64,000 bases of DNA from Elusimicrobiota bacterium (GTDB lineage: Bacteria > Elusimicrobiota > Elusimicrobia > FEN-1173), in the NCBI GenBank assembly GCA_016714745.1, contig JADKCG010000001.1:153288-217287 (forward strand), written 5' to 3'. The number at the start of each line of letters is the position of its first letter. Position 1 is the stretch's first letter. The notes below the pieces were generated by a model. It had not been told where the DNA came from and did not search any database. It saw only the letters and a list, made by a program, of their open reading frames with translations. Positions 1 to 10,766 of this stretch are shown one piece after another. A program made the position numbers and the translations under genes.

Positions 1-3000
1 GGAATAGATTTTTTGGCTAAAGCGGTCCGCGTTTTCAACCTCCACCCTCAGGGTCGCCACGCCTCCGGAGACCGGGCTGGGTCGAGCATAAAAATCTCCG
101 ATCCTCACTTCGTTGCCGGGGGTGGGGGGCGGGACATCCATTGGTTCTACAGCAAAGGCCAGGTCGTCGTAGTCGTCGTAGTCCCCCGCGCTACAGACTC
201 CCGCGGTTCCTTGGTAACGGAAATTGGCACGGACCGCGTGGATCGTCCCGCCCGCTGGAAGCGTGAACGTACTCGAAAGGATCGTGGATCGGGTGGCGTT
301 CGGTCGAAGGGTCGCGATGAGAGACCACGCGGGGTGTGCCGTGTCGGAGGAGATGTACAGGTCCAAATAATTGTTTTTTGTGGAATAGGCCCACACTTTG
401 GCGTCGACTCGGACCAGGGATCCCGCTTTCAAGGGTCGCCCATTGAGCGAGGTCACCTGAACCCAATCGTTGGATTCGTCATTGTGGTATCGTCCAGACG
501 CCCCGTCCGCGCACCCACCGAGAACGGTGTTGGGTTGATTGGGTTCTGGGAATTTATCAACCTCGCTTCGGGCTTCCAGCAGGCCGCCCGAGGCGCAGGC
601 CGCGCCGGGGCGAGAACACAGCGGAACCCCAAGGAGGGGGTCGAAAAGGGCGACGGTTCGGCCGTTTTCAATGAGGACGGATCGATCGTCGTCCTGGCTG
701 TGATCGGCTGAATCAAAGGAGCGCGCCGTGACCTTATGGGCACCATCGTTTAATTGGGTGGTGTCAAGGGAATAGGTCCAGGTCGTGGTTTGGGCGTAAG
801 TGTGGACAAACGGCGTGGGTTCCCTTTCTCTCTCGGACCCAATACTGGCCTGGGGCGGCGGGGATCCAAAAACGGTTGTCCAATAGTGACCGTCCACCAA
901 GAGGTCCACGCGCGATAGAGTGTTCTCGTCAAACGAACGTCCGGTCACCTCGACGGTTCCTGCCACGATGGCACCGTTCTCCGGGCTCGTGATCCCCCCT
1001 ATGGGCGATTCTTCGTCCGATGACACAAACGTCGCGGTGCTGGAATACCCGATATTTCCCACATTATCCCGCGAAACGGCCCGGTAGTAATACAACGTGC
1101 TGGGGGGAAGAGCAGAGATGTCCGCTTGGTGGATGGCGGTGAACGCCGTTTGCTGGGGGGAGAGGAGACCCAACGCGGGAGACGTGCCGTATTCGACTTG
1201 AGTGTCCGAAGGTTCGTCGGTGGTCCATGTCAACCGCACGTTATTATCGGAAACGACCACATTGAGCGCGGATAAAAGCGGAGGTTGAATGTCCGGAATC
1301 ACGGTGACAGTGATGGTGTGCGACGAACGGAAATTCGATGCGTCCACAGCGGTGGCTGTCAACGTGTGAGTGCCCAGAGAGAGTCCCAGGGTGGTCAGCG
1401 TGGCGCGGTAGGGGGGGGAAGTGTCGTTTCCGAAGACGGTCGATCCGTCCAGAATGAACTGAACATAATCAATCGCCACGTTATCAAATGCGGCGGCCTC
1501 CACCGTTACGGTTCCAAAAATATCACTGTTCGGTGCCGGAGAATTGAAGACCACCGTGGGTGGAGTGGTATCGTTAATAACGGTGACATGGAATATCCGT
1601 TCGGCCGTGTTTCCCGCAGAATCATAGGCTCGAACTCCCACCGCGTGGGGCCCCGCACCTGCGGCCCCGGCGTTCCAGGTATACGCGGCTGTGAAGTGGG
1701 AACTCTCTTCGGTTGTGGAACTTGAGGAAACGAGAATTCCGTTGACAAGGAATTCAATTCGGGAAATTCCATAATCGTCCGTGGCGGACGCGCTGAGGGA
1801 ATAATCCGCCGCGGGGATGTCCACGTTGTCGTTGGGACTCACGGAAAGGAATTGAGGGGCGGTGTGATCTATCCGGACGGGAGAGACCTTAAACGTGACG
1901 TTGGTGCCCTCGGCATCCGTCGCGGTGAGCCTCAATGTGTAAAGTCCCTCCGGGAGGGCTCCGGTGTTCCACAGGCCCAAAGACCCGTTCGTCACCGAAC
2001 CTGTCGACGCTGTTCCGATGGGATAAAACGATGAGGGCGATCCCCCTGACCCGTAGTCTAATCGGCGGGAAGAGATCGCCGTCCCATCCGCAGATCCGCG
2101 CACATCGACGACGTTGCCGACAGGGGCGAATTGATGGGGGGAAGTGATTGTGACGTTCGGGAACGTTTTTGCTTGGAGGGTTTTGAACGCGTTGATTCGC
2201 CCAAACCCGGATTGGGTATCGAATCCGGCGGCCCCCACATCGTCGGCCGATTGCCGGATGGCTTGGCGCACCTGTTCGTTGGTGAGTGAGGGGTGTTGAG
2301 AAAGGAGGAGGGCCGCGAGCCCCGCCACATGGGGGCAGGCCATGCTGGTTCCGTTGTAGGAGCTGTAATATCCCCCCGGGACTGTGGACTGAATGCCAAC
2401 TCCCGGAGCCGCCACGTCGATTTTTGCCCCAAAATTTGAGAATGATGCCATCACATCCGCTGAATTGAAAGCGGAGACAGTCACCACAGAGTCATATTTC
2501 GCTGGAAGGAATTGGGAGGCATCAATGGCGCTGTTTCCGGCGGCCGCCACCAAGACCACTCCCAGAACGCGGCGTATCGCTTCTTCAATCACGGGGGAAT
2601 CCCCGGTTCCGCCCCAACTCATGTTAATCACATCCGCGCCGTTGTCCGCGGCATAGACAATGCCTTGGGCTAAATCCACGTCGTAGCCGCTTCCGTCGTC
2701 GTCCAGCCCTTTGATCGCCATGACATGAGCGGACGGCGCCACACCAATGACCCCCACTCCGTTATTTCCCACTGCCGCAATCGTTCCGGACACGTGGGTC
2801 CCGTGGCTGTGCCCGTCGGATATAGAATTCGTGTTGGCGACGAAATTCCATCCCCGCACGTCGTCCACATAGCCGTTGCCATCATCATCAATGCCGTTCC
2901 CTGTGATTTCGCCAGGGTTAGACCATATGTTAGAGGCTAAGTCAGGATGGGTGTGGTCCACCCCGGTGTCCACCACCGCCACCACGACCCCGTTTCCCTG

Positions 3001-3584
3001 TGCCATGTCCCATGCCGAAGGGGCCTGGATTTTCGCCATGCCCCACAGACCGGGGTAGGCGGGATCGTTGGGGACCCCTTGAATTCGAAACACGCGCACC
3101 GGTTCCGCCCATTCAACGTTGGGATTAGATCGATACTCCGAAAGGGCCTGAGAAAGTTCGGCCCCAGGAGCCAATTCCAGAACGGCCGTTCGGCGGAAAG
3201 TGGTACGGAGGTCTTTTGCTTGGGCGGGTCCGGATTTGGGCGCGCGTGCGGCGACCTGGCTGACCGGGGCGGCGGTGCCTTTTTTCATATGGGGTTCGGT
3301 TCCCCCGTGGTGGACGCGTGACAATGATTTCACGCCCCACCGGGCGTGAAGTTTTTGAACCCCTTTTGGCATGCCTTTTAATCGCCCGGCGGGCGCGGTG
3401 TCTTCCGTTAGGGAAAGACCCGTGGCCGACTCGGATCGGAACCGGACGACGATGCGTTTGTCTCCTTTGTTTTATCCGACGAATTTTTAAGGGCGGGCAA
3501 CGGGAGTTGGACCACGAACAACCGCCCCGGTCCAAAGAAGGACCCCAAAACAAAGGAAATAAATGGGGTGGGATGTTTGCTCAC
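1..3584 (-). CDS. Secreted subtilisin-like (S8) serine protease with Ig/Fn3-like repeats, C-terminus beyond the left edge
   Basis: Read on the minus strand, one frame is open from about 3440 to base 1, so the gene continues outside the window. The S8 catalytic triad is complete: Asp near residue 205 (VVDTGVDH), His near 263 (SHGTHVSGT) and Ser near 413 (GTSMACPH). A prodomain-like stretch (RIVVRFRSES) precedes it. After the protease come several beta-sandwich repeats (DNVAIDYVQFILDG type) and an Fn3-like segment (VRLTWTTDEPSDTQVEYG), usual for secreted adhesive or degradative proteases. The proposed start is GTG at 3584-3582 behind AAGGAG, giving a hydrophobic leader (SFVLGSFFGPGRLF). That leader and the prodomain lie in different frames, so a one-base indel near 3440-3480 is inferred. 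Family assignment is firm; the exact N-terminus is not. Confidence 0.85.
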
Positions 3585-3602
3585 GATGGATGGTCTCCTT
3601 GT

Positions 3603-4536
3603 TCAGAATTCCCATGTCAATGTCGCGTGTTGGGTGGCGGGAGCTCCCGCGTCAGCCAGATCTTCCCCTGCGGGTTGGAAGGCGTAATCCAAACGAAACT
3701 TGCCCAGGAAGACTCCGATTCCGCCGACCAGTTGACCCAATCCCGATTGTCCCTCCGCTCCGGTTTCCGCCACGTAGTGTCCCCGCAACGCAAGGATATT
3801 CCGATCCGATAATCTGCGCCCAAAGAAATGTTCATTAAATCTTGCTGGGTCTGGTAAGACCCTCCACCTATTACGGCGAACGTTGAGAGCGCTTGATAGG
3901 ACGCGGATAACCCAAAAGAAGTTGGAAGCGCCGAACGATCCGTTAAAAGTTTTGGTCCTTGCCCCAGATTCAGCGCCGTGGCGGCCAGAGTGAGAGGAAC
4001 CCCTTTGATCCGATGGCGAAAGCCTAGATCGATGGCGAGGCCCGTCCCGTTGTATCGATCGATGCGAGACTGGATCCCTTTGACGCTGGCGCCGCCCGCG
4101 ATCTCAATGTCACGCATCACGAAAGAGTGAGCCGCGTGAAGGCCCACCATTTGGTCTTCATGGTTAAATTCTCCCGCGTGTTCTCCCGACTCGGTTCGAC
4201 GCTCAAGCCCCTCAGAGCGAAGAGTCGTGTAACTGATCGCGATGGTCGTATGAATCGGCTGGAGGGGCCAACTCAACGCTGTTCCGTTCAGTCTGGTGTC
4301 CAGGGGCATTTGTCGATATGTGGCGTTCCATTCCCGTTTCGCGCCCGACAATCCCGCGGGGTTCGATCCCAGGGAGTCCAGACCGGAGAGAAAAGCGCCC
4401 CCTTCGCCCACCGCCGTGGCCGCCGCCGAACGGTCCAACAAGGGGAGAGAAATAACACTTTCCTGGGCGTCCAGCTTTAACCCCAGACAGAAGAGGCCAA
4501 GAAAGTTCTCACCGCGGTTCTCATTTTTTCCCTCAC
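3603..4536 (-). CDS. PorV/PorQ-like outer-membrane beta-barrel protein (frameshifted)
   Basis: The protein has the PorV/PorQ (UPF0164-like) pattern: an N-terminal segment AATAVGEGGAFLSGLDSLGSNPAGL followed by amphipathic strands (GLAIDLGFRHRIKGVPLTLA). The main frame drifts out of register near 3800. The neighbouring frame then supplies ALRGHYVAETGA ... GKFRLDYAFQPAGE and ends in TLTWEF, a typical barrel terminus with a last Phe. The real stop is therefore at 3603 and a one-base indel near 3800 is inferred. The start is uncertain: GTG at 4536-4534 leads in frame, while an ATG at 4524-4522 in another frame begins a more signal-like MRTAVRTFLASS. It lies just upstream of the protease on the same strand. 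Related proteins carry or assemble secreted cargo in other bacteria, so partnership with the protease is possible but not shown. Confidence 0.72.
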
Positions 4537-4776
4537 AATGGGCGCACGAAAAACTGTAGGAGTCAAAGCTCTTGGTGGCCGTGTAAAAACAACGGGCGCG
4601 TGCCTGTCCACTTAGGTTATCGTCAACATCGGCAAAACTTTAGTGCGGACAAAAAAATGCCCGGTTGAGCTCTTTTTTCTGATTTTTCCGTTCGATACGA
4701 TTCGCGTGAACTGTGCTGGAAATGTCTTGTGAATTTGTAAAATAACCCATTGAAAAACGCACCGAAGGGGGACGCT

Positions 4777-6086
4777 GTGGGAAAGAGTCAAAGCAAGGCA
4801 TCTTTTAAGAAGGCGGGTTTGCCCCCTTCCGATTACACCCCTGAGTTGATTCGCCAGTGCGCCCAAGCCAAGGAGGCCAGCCGGATCCTGGCGGTGACCC
4901 CCGTGGAACAACGCAACCGGCCCTCCTGGCCATCTCCGACGCTTTGGAGAAAAATAAGGCTGATATTCTCTTTCGAAACGAAATCGACTTGGAAGCGGGC
5001 CGGCGGGCGGGACTCACTCCTTCGCTCCTGGATCGTCTGGCTCTCACGGATCGGCGGGTGATGGACATGGCCAAAGGGCTTCGTGACGTGGCCGCGTTTC
5101 CCGACCCTTTGGCTGATGTCCTGGACGGTTGGGACCGGCCCAACGGGCTTAAAATTCAAAAGGTGCGGGTCCCCCTGGGTGTCATCGCCATGATTTATGA
5201 GGCTCGGCCGAACGTGACGGTCGACGCCACCGGGTTGTGCATTAAGTCGGGGAACGCTGTTGTTCTTCGAGGCGGCAAAGAAGCGGTGGATTCCAATTCG
5301 ATTTTGGTCCATGTGGTTAAAGACGCGCTGGTCAAGGCGGGGCTCCCCGCGTCTTCTGTTCAGTTCGTGGGAACCACGGACCGTTCGGTGATCCGGGATT
5401 TGGTCCGCTTGGACCGGTTCATTGATCTGGTGATCCCGCGCGGGGGCGAAGAGATGGTAAGCGCCATTCGCGAAATGGCGACCGTCCCCGTTCTGTCCCA
5501 TGGAAGAGGACTCTGCTCGGTTTTTGTTGATAGGGAGGCGGACCTGGAAATGGCGGAACGGATTGTTTTGAACGCGAAGATTCAGCGGCCCGGCGTTTGC
5601 AACGCCATGGAGACGCTTCTGGTCGATCGTGATATCGCCGCCGAATTTATCCCTCGGATCGTGCGACGATTGGCGGAAAAAAATGTGACTGTCCACGGCG
5701 ACAGCGAGACTCAAAAACGGGGAGGAGGGGCGGTGACGCCCGCCCTCCCGGCCGATTTTGATACGGAGTTTCTTGGCCTTGAACTGGCCATGAAAGTTGT
5801 GGGTTCGACGGATGAAGCCATCGCCCACATTAATGCGCACGGAAGTCACCATTCCGACGCCATCGTCACGACCAACGAGGAGACGGCCCGGAAATTTTTG
5901 GCCGGGGTGGACTCTGCCGCAGTATTCCATAACGTGTCCACCCGCTTTCACGACGGGGGTGAATTGGGGCTGGGAACTGAAATGGGTATTTCTACCCAAA
6001 AACTGCATGCCCGGGGAAGCATGGGGATGAAGGAGCTCACCACCACCAAATATCTTATCCGAGGGTTCGGGCAAGTCCGGGAGTGA
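4777..6086 (+). CDS. proA: Glutamate-5-semialdehyde dehydrogenase (gamma-glutamyl phosphate reductase), frameshifted near the N-terminus
   Basis: Catalyses NADPH reduction of gamma-glutamyl phosphate to glutamate semialdehyde in proline synthesis. The body matches ProA throughout: PLGVIAMIYEARPNVTVDA, SGNAVVLRGGKEA, the active-site cysteine in QRPGVCNAMETLLV, and the C-terminal HDGGELGLGTEMGISTQK. The conserved N-terminal helix (LIRQCAQAKEASRILAVTPVEQRNR) is in a different frame and joins ALLAISDALEKNKADIL after an apparent G deletion near 4918. The best start is GTG 4777 with AAGGGGG just upstream; a TTG at 4750 is also in frame. No proB is adjacent. It leads a run of overlapping genes: its stop overlaps the nadD start by 4 nt. 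Confidence 0.93.
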
Positions 6087-6682
6087 GGACCATCCCCCCG
6101 CGCCGTCCCCCTCTCCCCGCCTACGGATTTTTCGGCGGTTCCTTTGATCCGATTCAGAAAGGGCATATCGCCTTGGCCCAGGCGGCGCTCCGCGAGCGAA
6201 AACTGGCCCGGGTCTATTTGGTCCCCGCGGCCCAATCCCCCCTTAAAAACGATCGCCCACGGGCGTCATTGAAGGAGAGGGCGAGCCTGATCCGTAAAGC
6301 GATTCGAGGGAAGTCAGGGCTGTCTCTTGGTCGGTGGGAGATGGACAGGCCCGGCCCCTCGTTCACGTTCCGGACGTTGCGTCAGCTTCGGCACCAGTAT
6401 CCTCGGCGTCGATGGGAATTGATCATGGGGGAGGACTCTTGGGCGCATTTTCATCGTTGGCGGCGTTGGCGAGAAATCGCAGAACATCACCGCGTGATTA
6501 TCGGCAAAAGAACCGGACCCCAACGCGCTATCGTGCGGGGCGAGGCTGTGTATTTAAAAACCGCTCTCCCCACAGTTTCTTCGACCGATGTCCGTCGGGC
6601 TATGTCTCAGGGGCGCAACGTTTCCCGCTGGCTGGATCCCGCTGTGGCGCAAACCATTAATAAAAAAGGGCTCTATCTATGA
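6083..6682 (+). CDS. nadD: Nicotinate-nucleotide adenylyltransferase
   Basis: Transfers AMP from ATP to nicotinate mononucleotide, forming deamido-NAD. It shows the nucleotidyltransferase signature GGSFDPIQKGHI near residue 18 and the C-terminal SSTDVRRAM (ISxTxxR type) motif. At 199 residues it has the usual family length. GTG 6083 overlaps the proA stop, and the 3' end overlaps yqeK by 4 nt, so translation is probably coupled. nadD-yqeK is a widely conserved pair. Confidence 0.93.
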   Translation: MRTIPPRRPPLPAYGFFGGSFDPIQKGHIALAQAALRERKLARVYLVPAAQSPLKNDRPRASLKERASLIRKAIRGKSGLSLGRWEMDRPGPSFTFRTLRQLRHQYPRRRWELIMGEDSWAHFHRWRRWREIAEHHRVIIGKRTGPQRAIVRGEAVYLKTALPTVSSTDVRRAMSQGRNVSRWLDPAVAQTINKKGLYL

Positions 6683-7263
6683 TCTCCAGGAATGTCCTTA
6701 TTCGGTCGGAACTGGCCCGTGAACTTTCGTCGTCGCGAGTGGATCATTCTCAATCGGTGGCGCGTTGGGCGAGCGTCTTGGCCCGTCTTCACGGGGCTGA
6801 CCCCTCGCGTGCAGAACGGGCGGGATGGTTCCATGATTTGGCGAAGGAGTGGCGTTCGTCCCGTCTGACGGCCTATGTGCGAGCCCATAAAATTGCGGTT
6901 CCGCATCTCCGGCTCATATTGGCCCACAAGCGCGCAGGGCTCTTACACGGCTACGTCTCCGCCCATCTCGCCCAGCGGCGAGGGCTGGTTCCGGACCGTC
7001 AAACGCGTGTGGCCATGGCTCGGCATACGCTGGGCCATGTGCGCATGGGCCTCCTGGACAAAATCCTTTACGTGGCGGACTTCTCTTCCCCGGACCGGCG
7101 TTACGCGCAGGCGGTTCGCGTGAGGCGCTGGGCCCGCCGGGATCTGGACGAGGCCCTGCGTTTAACTGTTTCGTATAAAATAGGGGATGTCGTCCAGCGT
7201 TCGGGGTTTCTGCATCCGACAACTGTGGCCCTATGGAACGCGCTGTGTAAGGAACAGGCGTGA
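6679..7263 (+). CDS. yqeK: YqeK-like HD-domain hydrolase (symmetrical Ap4A hydrolase family)
   Basis: An HD-superfamily protein of 194 residues. The metal-binding pattern is visible as VDHSQSVARWA (first His), GWFHDLAKEW (HD pair), LLHGYVSAHLA, ARHTLGH and LLDKILYVADFSSPDR, in the order seen in YqeK proteins. Members hydrolyse diadenosine tetraphosphate to ADP. Position directly behind nadD, with a 4-nt overlap at each end, supports the call. An unrelated HD phosphohydrolase is the main alternative. Confidence 0.88.
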   Translation: MISRNVLIRSELARELSSSRVDHSQSVARWASVLARLHGADPSRAERAGWFHDLAKEWRSSRLTAYVRAHKIAVPHLRLILAHKRAGLLHGYVSAHLAQRRGLVPDRQTRVAMARHTLGHVRMGLLDKILYVADFSSPDRRYAQAVRVRRWARRDLDEALRLTVSYKIGDVVQRSGFLHPTTVALWNALCKEQA

Positions 7264-8543
7264 ATAAAACGACGCTCGGGGTTCGTTTAATAGCGGGGGT
7301 TGGCCTGGGAGGGGTGGTCGTTTTGGGGTTTCTCTCCGCCACATCCGATGTGGCTTGGGCGCTCCGCCTCGGGGATCCCGTTGTGGGAGTGGTCATTGGA
7401 ACGGATCTGGCGGATCACGCGCCCCATTCGGATACGCTCATGGTATGGATCTACCGCCCGACGGAAACACGCCTGGATGTGCTGTCCATTCCCCGGGACA
7501 CAAAAATAGACTTGCCAGGATACCGTTTTCGACGTATAAATGAAGTGTTCGCTTACCACTACGGCCAAGGAGGCGACGGGGATCTGTCGGCCGGGAAAGT
7601 GTGCGAGGCGGTGGGGGCTCTTTTTGCGAAGGCCCGGGCGACCTTGCAACCCCCGTACTATGTGCAAGTCGATTTTGACGGGTTCCGTCGAGTGATCGAC
7701 CGTTTGGGCGGCGTGACGGTGATGGTGGATGAGCCCATGGACTACGATGACAATGCGGGCAATTTTCACGTCCATTTGGCAACGGGCGTCCATCATTTGG
7801 CAGGGGGAGAGGCGTTGGGATTTGTTCGTTATCGCGGACGTAGCGGCGATCGGGGTCGGATTCTCCGCCAAATGGAATTTGTCCAGGCTCTTTTCAAGCG
7901 GCTGGCGTCTCCGGAAATTGTGTGGCGCGGACCGCGGGCCATGGCAGAAGTCTTTAACGCGGTCCACACGAACCTGGCGCCTTGGGACATGGTCTTCTTG
8001 GCGGTGGAGGCCCGGCGTCTCACCTCTCAACAGGTGAACACCGTTTTACTGCCGGGCCGTCCCAAGGGCGCGACCTGGGAAATGGATGTGGAACGGACCG
8101 CTTTCATCCTGGAACGGTTGGGGAAAGGGAAAATGGCCGACGAGACGAAGGGGCCTCTTCTTCCGGAAGGAGATGAGCCGGAATCGACAACGGCTGTAGA
8201 TGTGTCGATGGCGCCCCCGGTTGTTGAGGGGACGTCCGCGAAGCAGATCACCGTAAAGGTCTGGAACGCCTCCGGGCGTCTGGGGTTGGCCATTAAAGTG
8301 GTGCGGCGGTTTCGCGCGGCGGGGTTTGATGTGGTGGAATGGGAATTACTCCCAGCGACAGAACAAGAGCCGGGTGATTGATCGCTCGGTCAATTCGACA
8401 GAGCTCGGAAAGTGGCGGCATCGTTGGACGTGGTGTCAATTTATTCAGATGTAGATCCGGGCCTTCGGACCGATGTGGACGTTATTCTGGGCGAAGATTT
8501 AGGATCAAATGAGAGCCGTCAAGGAGCCCCCTCATGGAAATGA
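7260..8543 (+). CDS. LytR-CpsA-Psr (LCP) family protein with LytR_C domain (two frameshifts in the 3' part)
   Basis: An N-terminal membrane anchor (residues ~8-30) is followed by an LCP domain: VGVVIGTDLADHAPHSDTLM, DVLSIPRDTKIDLP, GGVTVMVDEPMDY, and the Arg-rich FVRYRGRSGDRGRILRQ. LCP proteins attach glycopolymers to the envelope. A second domain from VKVWNASGRLGLAIKV is LytR_C. The frame appears to stop at 8381, but LytR_C continues in the next frame (NYSQRQNKSRVIDRSVNSTELGK) and then in a third (KVAASLDVVSIYSDVDPGL ... DVDVILGEDLG). Shifts are inferred near 8340 and 8410. The restored gene ends at TGA 8541-8543, overlapping the next start by 10 nt. GTG 7260 overlaps the yqeK stop. Confidence 0.88.
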
Positions 8544-9634
8544 TCGAGATTTTACAGGCCGCGGTGAAACAAGGAGCGTCCGACGTGCATCTCTTAATCG
8601 GTCGCCCTCCCATGACGCGAATGAACGGCGAAATGCTTGAAATGGCGAGCTTCGACCCTCTGTCGGCGGAAGAATCTAAGCGCATGATCTATTCCATTCT
8701 TTATGATGAACAGAAGCAGAATTTTGAGGAACACTTGGAGCTGGACTGCTCTTTTGCCATTCCCGGCCTGGCGCGGTTCCGCGTGAACGTGCTCCTTCAA
8801 ATGAATGGAATCGAATGCGTGATCCGGGTGATCTCTTCAAAAATTCCCACCCCCGACGAGATCAAACTGAATCCCGCCACGCTGGAATTTGCGAACCTTC
8901 CCCGGGGGCTGGTGCTCGTCACCGGAGCCACCGGACATGGAAAGTCAACGACCCTCGCGTGTCTCATTGAACTGATTAACCAGGCCCGCCGCCAACACAT
9001 CTTGACGATTGAAGATCCCATCGAATTTGTTTATGAACCCAAACGGTGCGTTATCCGTCAGCGGGAGGTCGGGGCTTCCACCCACAGTTTTCAGGAGGCT
9101 TTGAAACATGCTCTCCGGCAGGACCCGGACGTGATTTTGATTGGAGAAATGCGGGACGTGGAAACGATTTCATTGGCGCTTACGGCCGCGGAGACGGGCC
9201 ACCTTTGCTTCGCCACCCTCCATACCACCGACGCCGCTCAAACCGTGGACCGCATAATCGACGTTTTTCCTCCTCACCAACAACAGCAGGTCCGCGTGCA
9301 ACTTTCGACGGTGCTGAAAGGGGTCATTTGCCAGACGTTGCTTCCCACGTCGGATGGAACGGGCCGGGTGGCCGCCCGGGAAGTGATGGTGGTGACTCCG
9401 GCCATCTCGAACCTTATCCGAGAAGGCAAGACCCATATGATCTACAACGCCATCGATACGGGTTCCAAAGCCGGGATGATCCCGTTGGACCGGGCCATGG
9501 CGGATTTGGTCAATAGCGGGACGGTGTCCTTTGACGACGCGTTGGCTAAATCATCGGACCCCGAGAAACTGAGGGACCTCACCGGCCGCTCCGCCAGCGG
9601 ACGGGGCGGCGGTTCGCGGGCCCCGGTCTACTGA
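8534..9634 (+). CDS. PilT/PilU-type retraction ATPase, first copy
   Basis: A hexameric secretion-superfamily ATPase that drives type IV pilus retraction from the cytoplasm. Visible are the N-terminal PAS-like part (QGASDVHLLIGRPPMTRMNGE), Walker A near residue 131, the Asp box (TIEDPIEFVYE), Walker B (DPDVILIGEMRDVET) and the His box (TGHLCFATLHTTDAAQTVDRI). Walker A reads GATGHGKST, where PilT normally has GPTGSGKST. The P-loop lysine and serine remain, so ATP binding is plausible. A short Gly/Arg-rich tail ends the protein. One nucleotide separates its stop from the second copy. Confidence 0.9.
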   Translation: MEMIEILQAAVKQGASDVHLLIGRPPMTRMNGEMLEMASFDPLSAEESKRMIYSILYDEQKQNFEEHLELDCSFAIPGLARFRVNVLLQMNGIECVIRVISSKIPTPDEIKLNPATLEFANLPRGLVLVTGATGHGKSTTLACLIELINQARRQHILTIEDPIEFVYEPKRCVIRQREVGASTHSFQEALKHALRQDPDVILIGEMRDVETISLALTAAETGHLCFATLHTTDAAQTVDRIIDVFPPHQQQQVRVQLSTVLKGVICQTLLPTSDGTGRVAAREVMVVTPAISNLIREGKTHMIYNAIDTGSKAGMIPLDRAMADLVNSGTVSFDDALAKSSDPEKLRDLTGRSASGRGGGSRAPVY

Positions 9635-9635
9635 C

Positions 9636-10766
9636 ATGGCCCCTTCCCTCACCATCCACGAGCTCTTGAAATCTGTGCACGATCGAGGCGCCAGTGATTT
9701 GCATTTGAAAGTTGGCCGGCCCCCGATGCTTCGGTTGAACGGAGAAATTATCCCCGTGGAAGGGCAATCCCCGCTCGAAATAGACGACGTCATGGGGTAT
9801 GTGTTCGCCATGATTAATTCCAACCAGCGGGCGGCTCTGGAGCGCGACCGGGAATTGGACTTTTCATTTTTTCTCCGCGGTGTGGCCCGGTTCCGAGGGA
9901 ACGCGTTTTATCAGAAAGGCGCTGTGGGGGCGGTTTTTCGACTGATCCCGGCCCAGGTCCCCACCCTGGACCAATTGGGATTGCCGCCGGTCTTAAAAGA
10001 ACTCTTAACGCGGCGGCAGGGTTTTTTCCTTGTCACAGGTCCCACGGGATCGGGAAAAACAACCACCCAGGCCGCCCTCATCAACCACATCAACGAGACC
10101 CAGCGGGTTCACATCATCACACTGGAAGATCCCATCGAATACGTTTTTGAAGACAAAATGGCGATCATCAACCAGCGTGAAATCGGGACCGACACCCATG
10201 ATTTCGCCCAAGGCCTTCGCCGAGCGCTTCGCCAAGACCCCGACGTTATTTTGATCGGCGAACTTCGGGACCCCGAGACCATGACCACCGCCATGAACGC
10301 CGCCGAAACAGGCCATTTGGTTTTGGGAACGCTTCACACCAACGACGCCAAACAGACCATTGACCGGATCATCGATACCTTTCCGCCGGAACAACAAAAC
10401 CAGATCCGGCTCCAACTGGCTAAGTGTCTTTTGGCCGTTGTCGCGCAACGGCTGATTCGCAAGGCCGGCGGCGACGGGCGGATGGCGCTTCAAGAAATCA
10501 TGATCAATTCGGCCACTGTTCAAAAATTGATCGAAGACAACAAGGTGGGCTCCATTGGAAAGGCGATTGAGGATTCGGCGGAATATTACAAGATGCAGTC
10601 GTTCAACCAAGCCCTTTTGTCCCTGATCGCAAGGGACGCGGTGACAGTGGAGGAGGCTCTTTCCTACTCGCCGAACCCCAACGATTTAAAAATACGTCTT
10701 CAAACGGAAGGAATTATCGGAACCCTTTCGGCCCCGCCCCGTCCTTTCGGGGGAGCGCGACCGTGA
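9636..10766 (+). CDS. pilT: PilT-type twitching motility ATPase, second copy
   Basis: A paralogue of the preceding gene, 376 residues, with canonical motifs: SDLHLKVGRPPMLRLNGEI near the N-terminus, Walker A GPTGSGKTT near residue 135, Asp box LEDPIEYVFEDKMA, Walker B DPDVILIGELRDPETM, His box TGHLVLGTLHTNDAKQTIDRI, and QRLIRKAGGDGRMALQEIM. This copy looks fully active. Tandem PilT/PilU pairs are known in pilus retraction, where one partner is the main motor. No pilin or pilus assembly gene is in the window. The stop overlaps the next gene by 4 nt. Confidence 0.93.
   Translation: MAPSLTIHELLKSVHDRGASDLHLKVGRPPMLRLNGEIIPVEGQSPLEIDDVMGYVFAMINSNQRAALERDRELDFSFFLRGVARFRGNAFYQKGAVGAVFRLIPAQVPTLDQLGLPPVLKELLTRRQGFFLVTGPTGSGKTTTQAALINHINETQRVHIITLEDPIEYVFEDKMAIINQREIGTDTHDFAQGLRRALRQDPDVILIGELRDPETMTTAMNAAETGHLVLGTLHTNDAKQTIDRIIDTFPPEQQNQIRLQLAKCLLAVVAQRLIRKAGGDGRMALQEIMINSATVQKLIEDNKVGSIGKAIEDSAEYYKMQSFNQALLSLIARDAVTVEEALSYSPNPNDLKIRLQTEGIIGTLSAPPRPFGGARP

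Noticed and set aside
4833..6074. 413-residue minus-strand ORF opposite proA
   Set aside because: Mirror frame of a conserved gene; His/Arg/Pro-rich composition and no family features.
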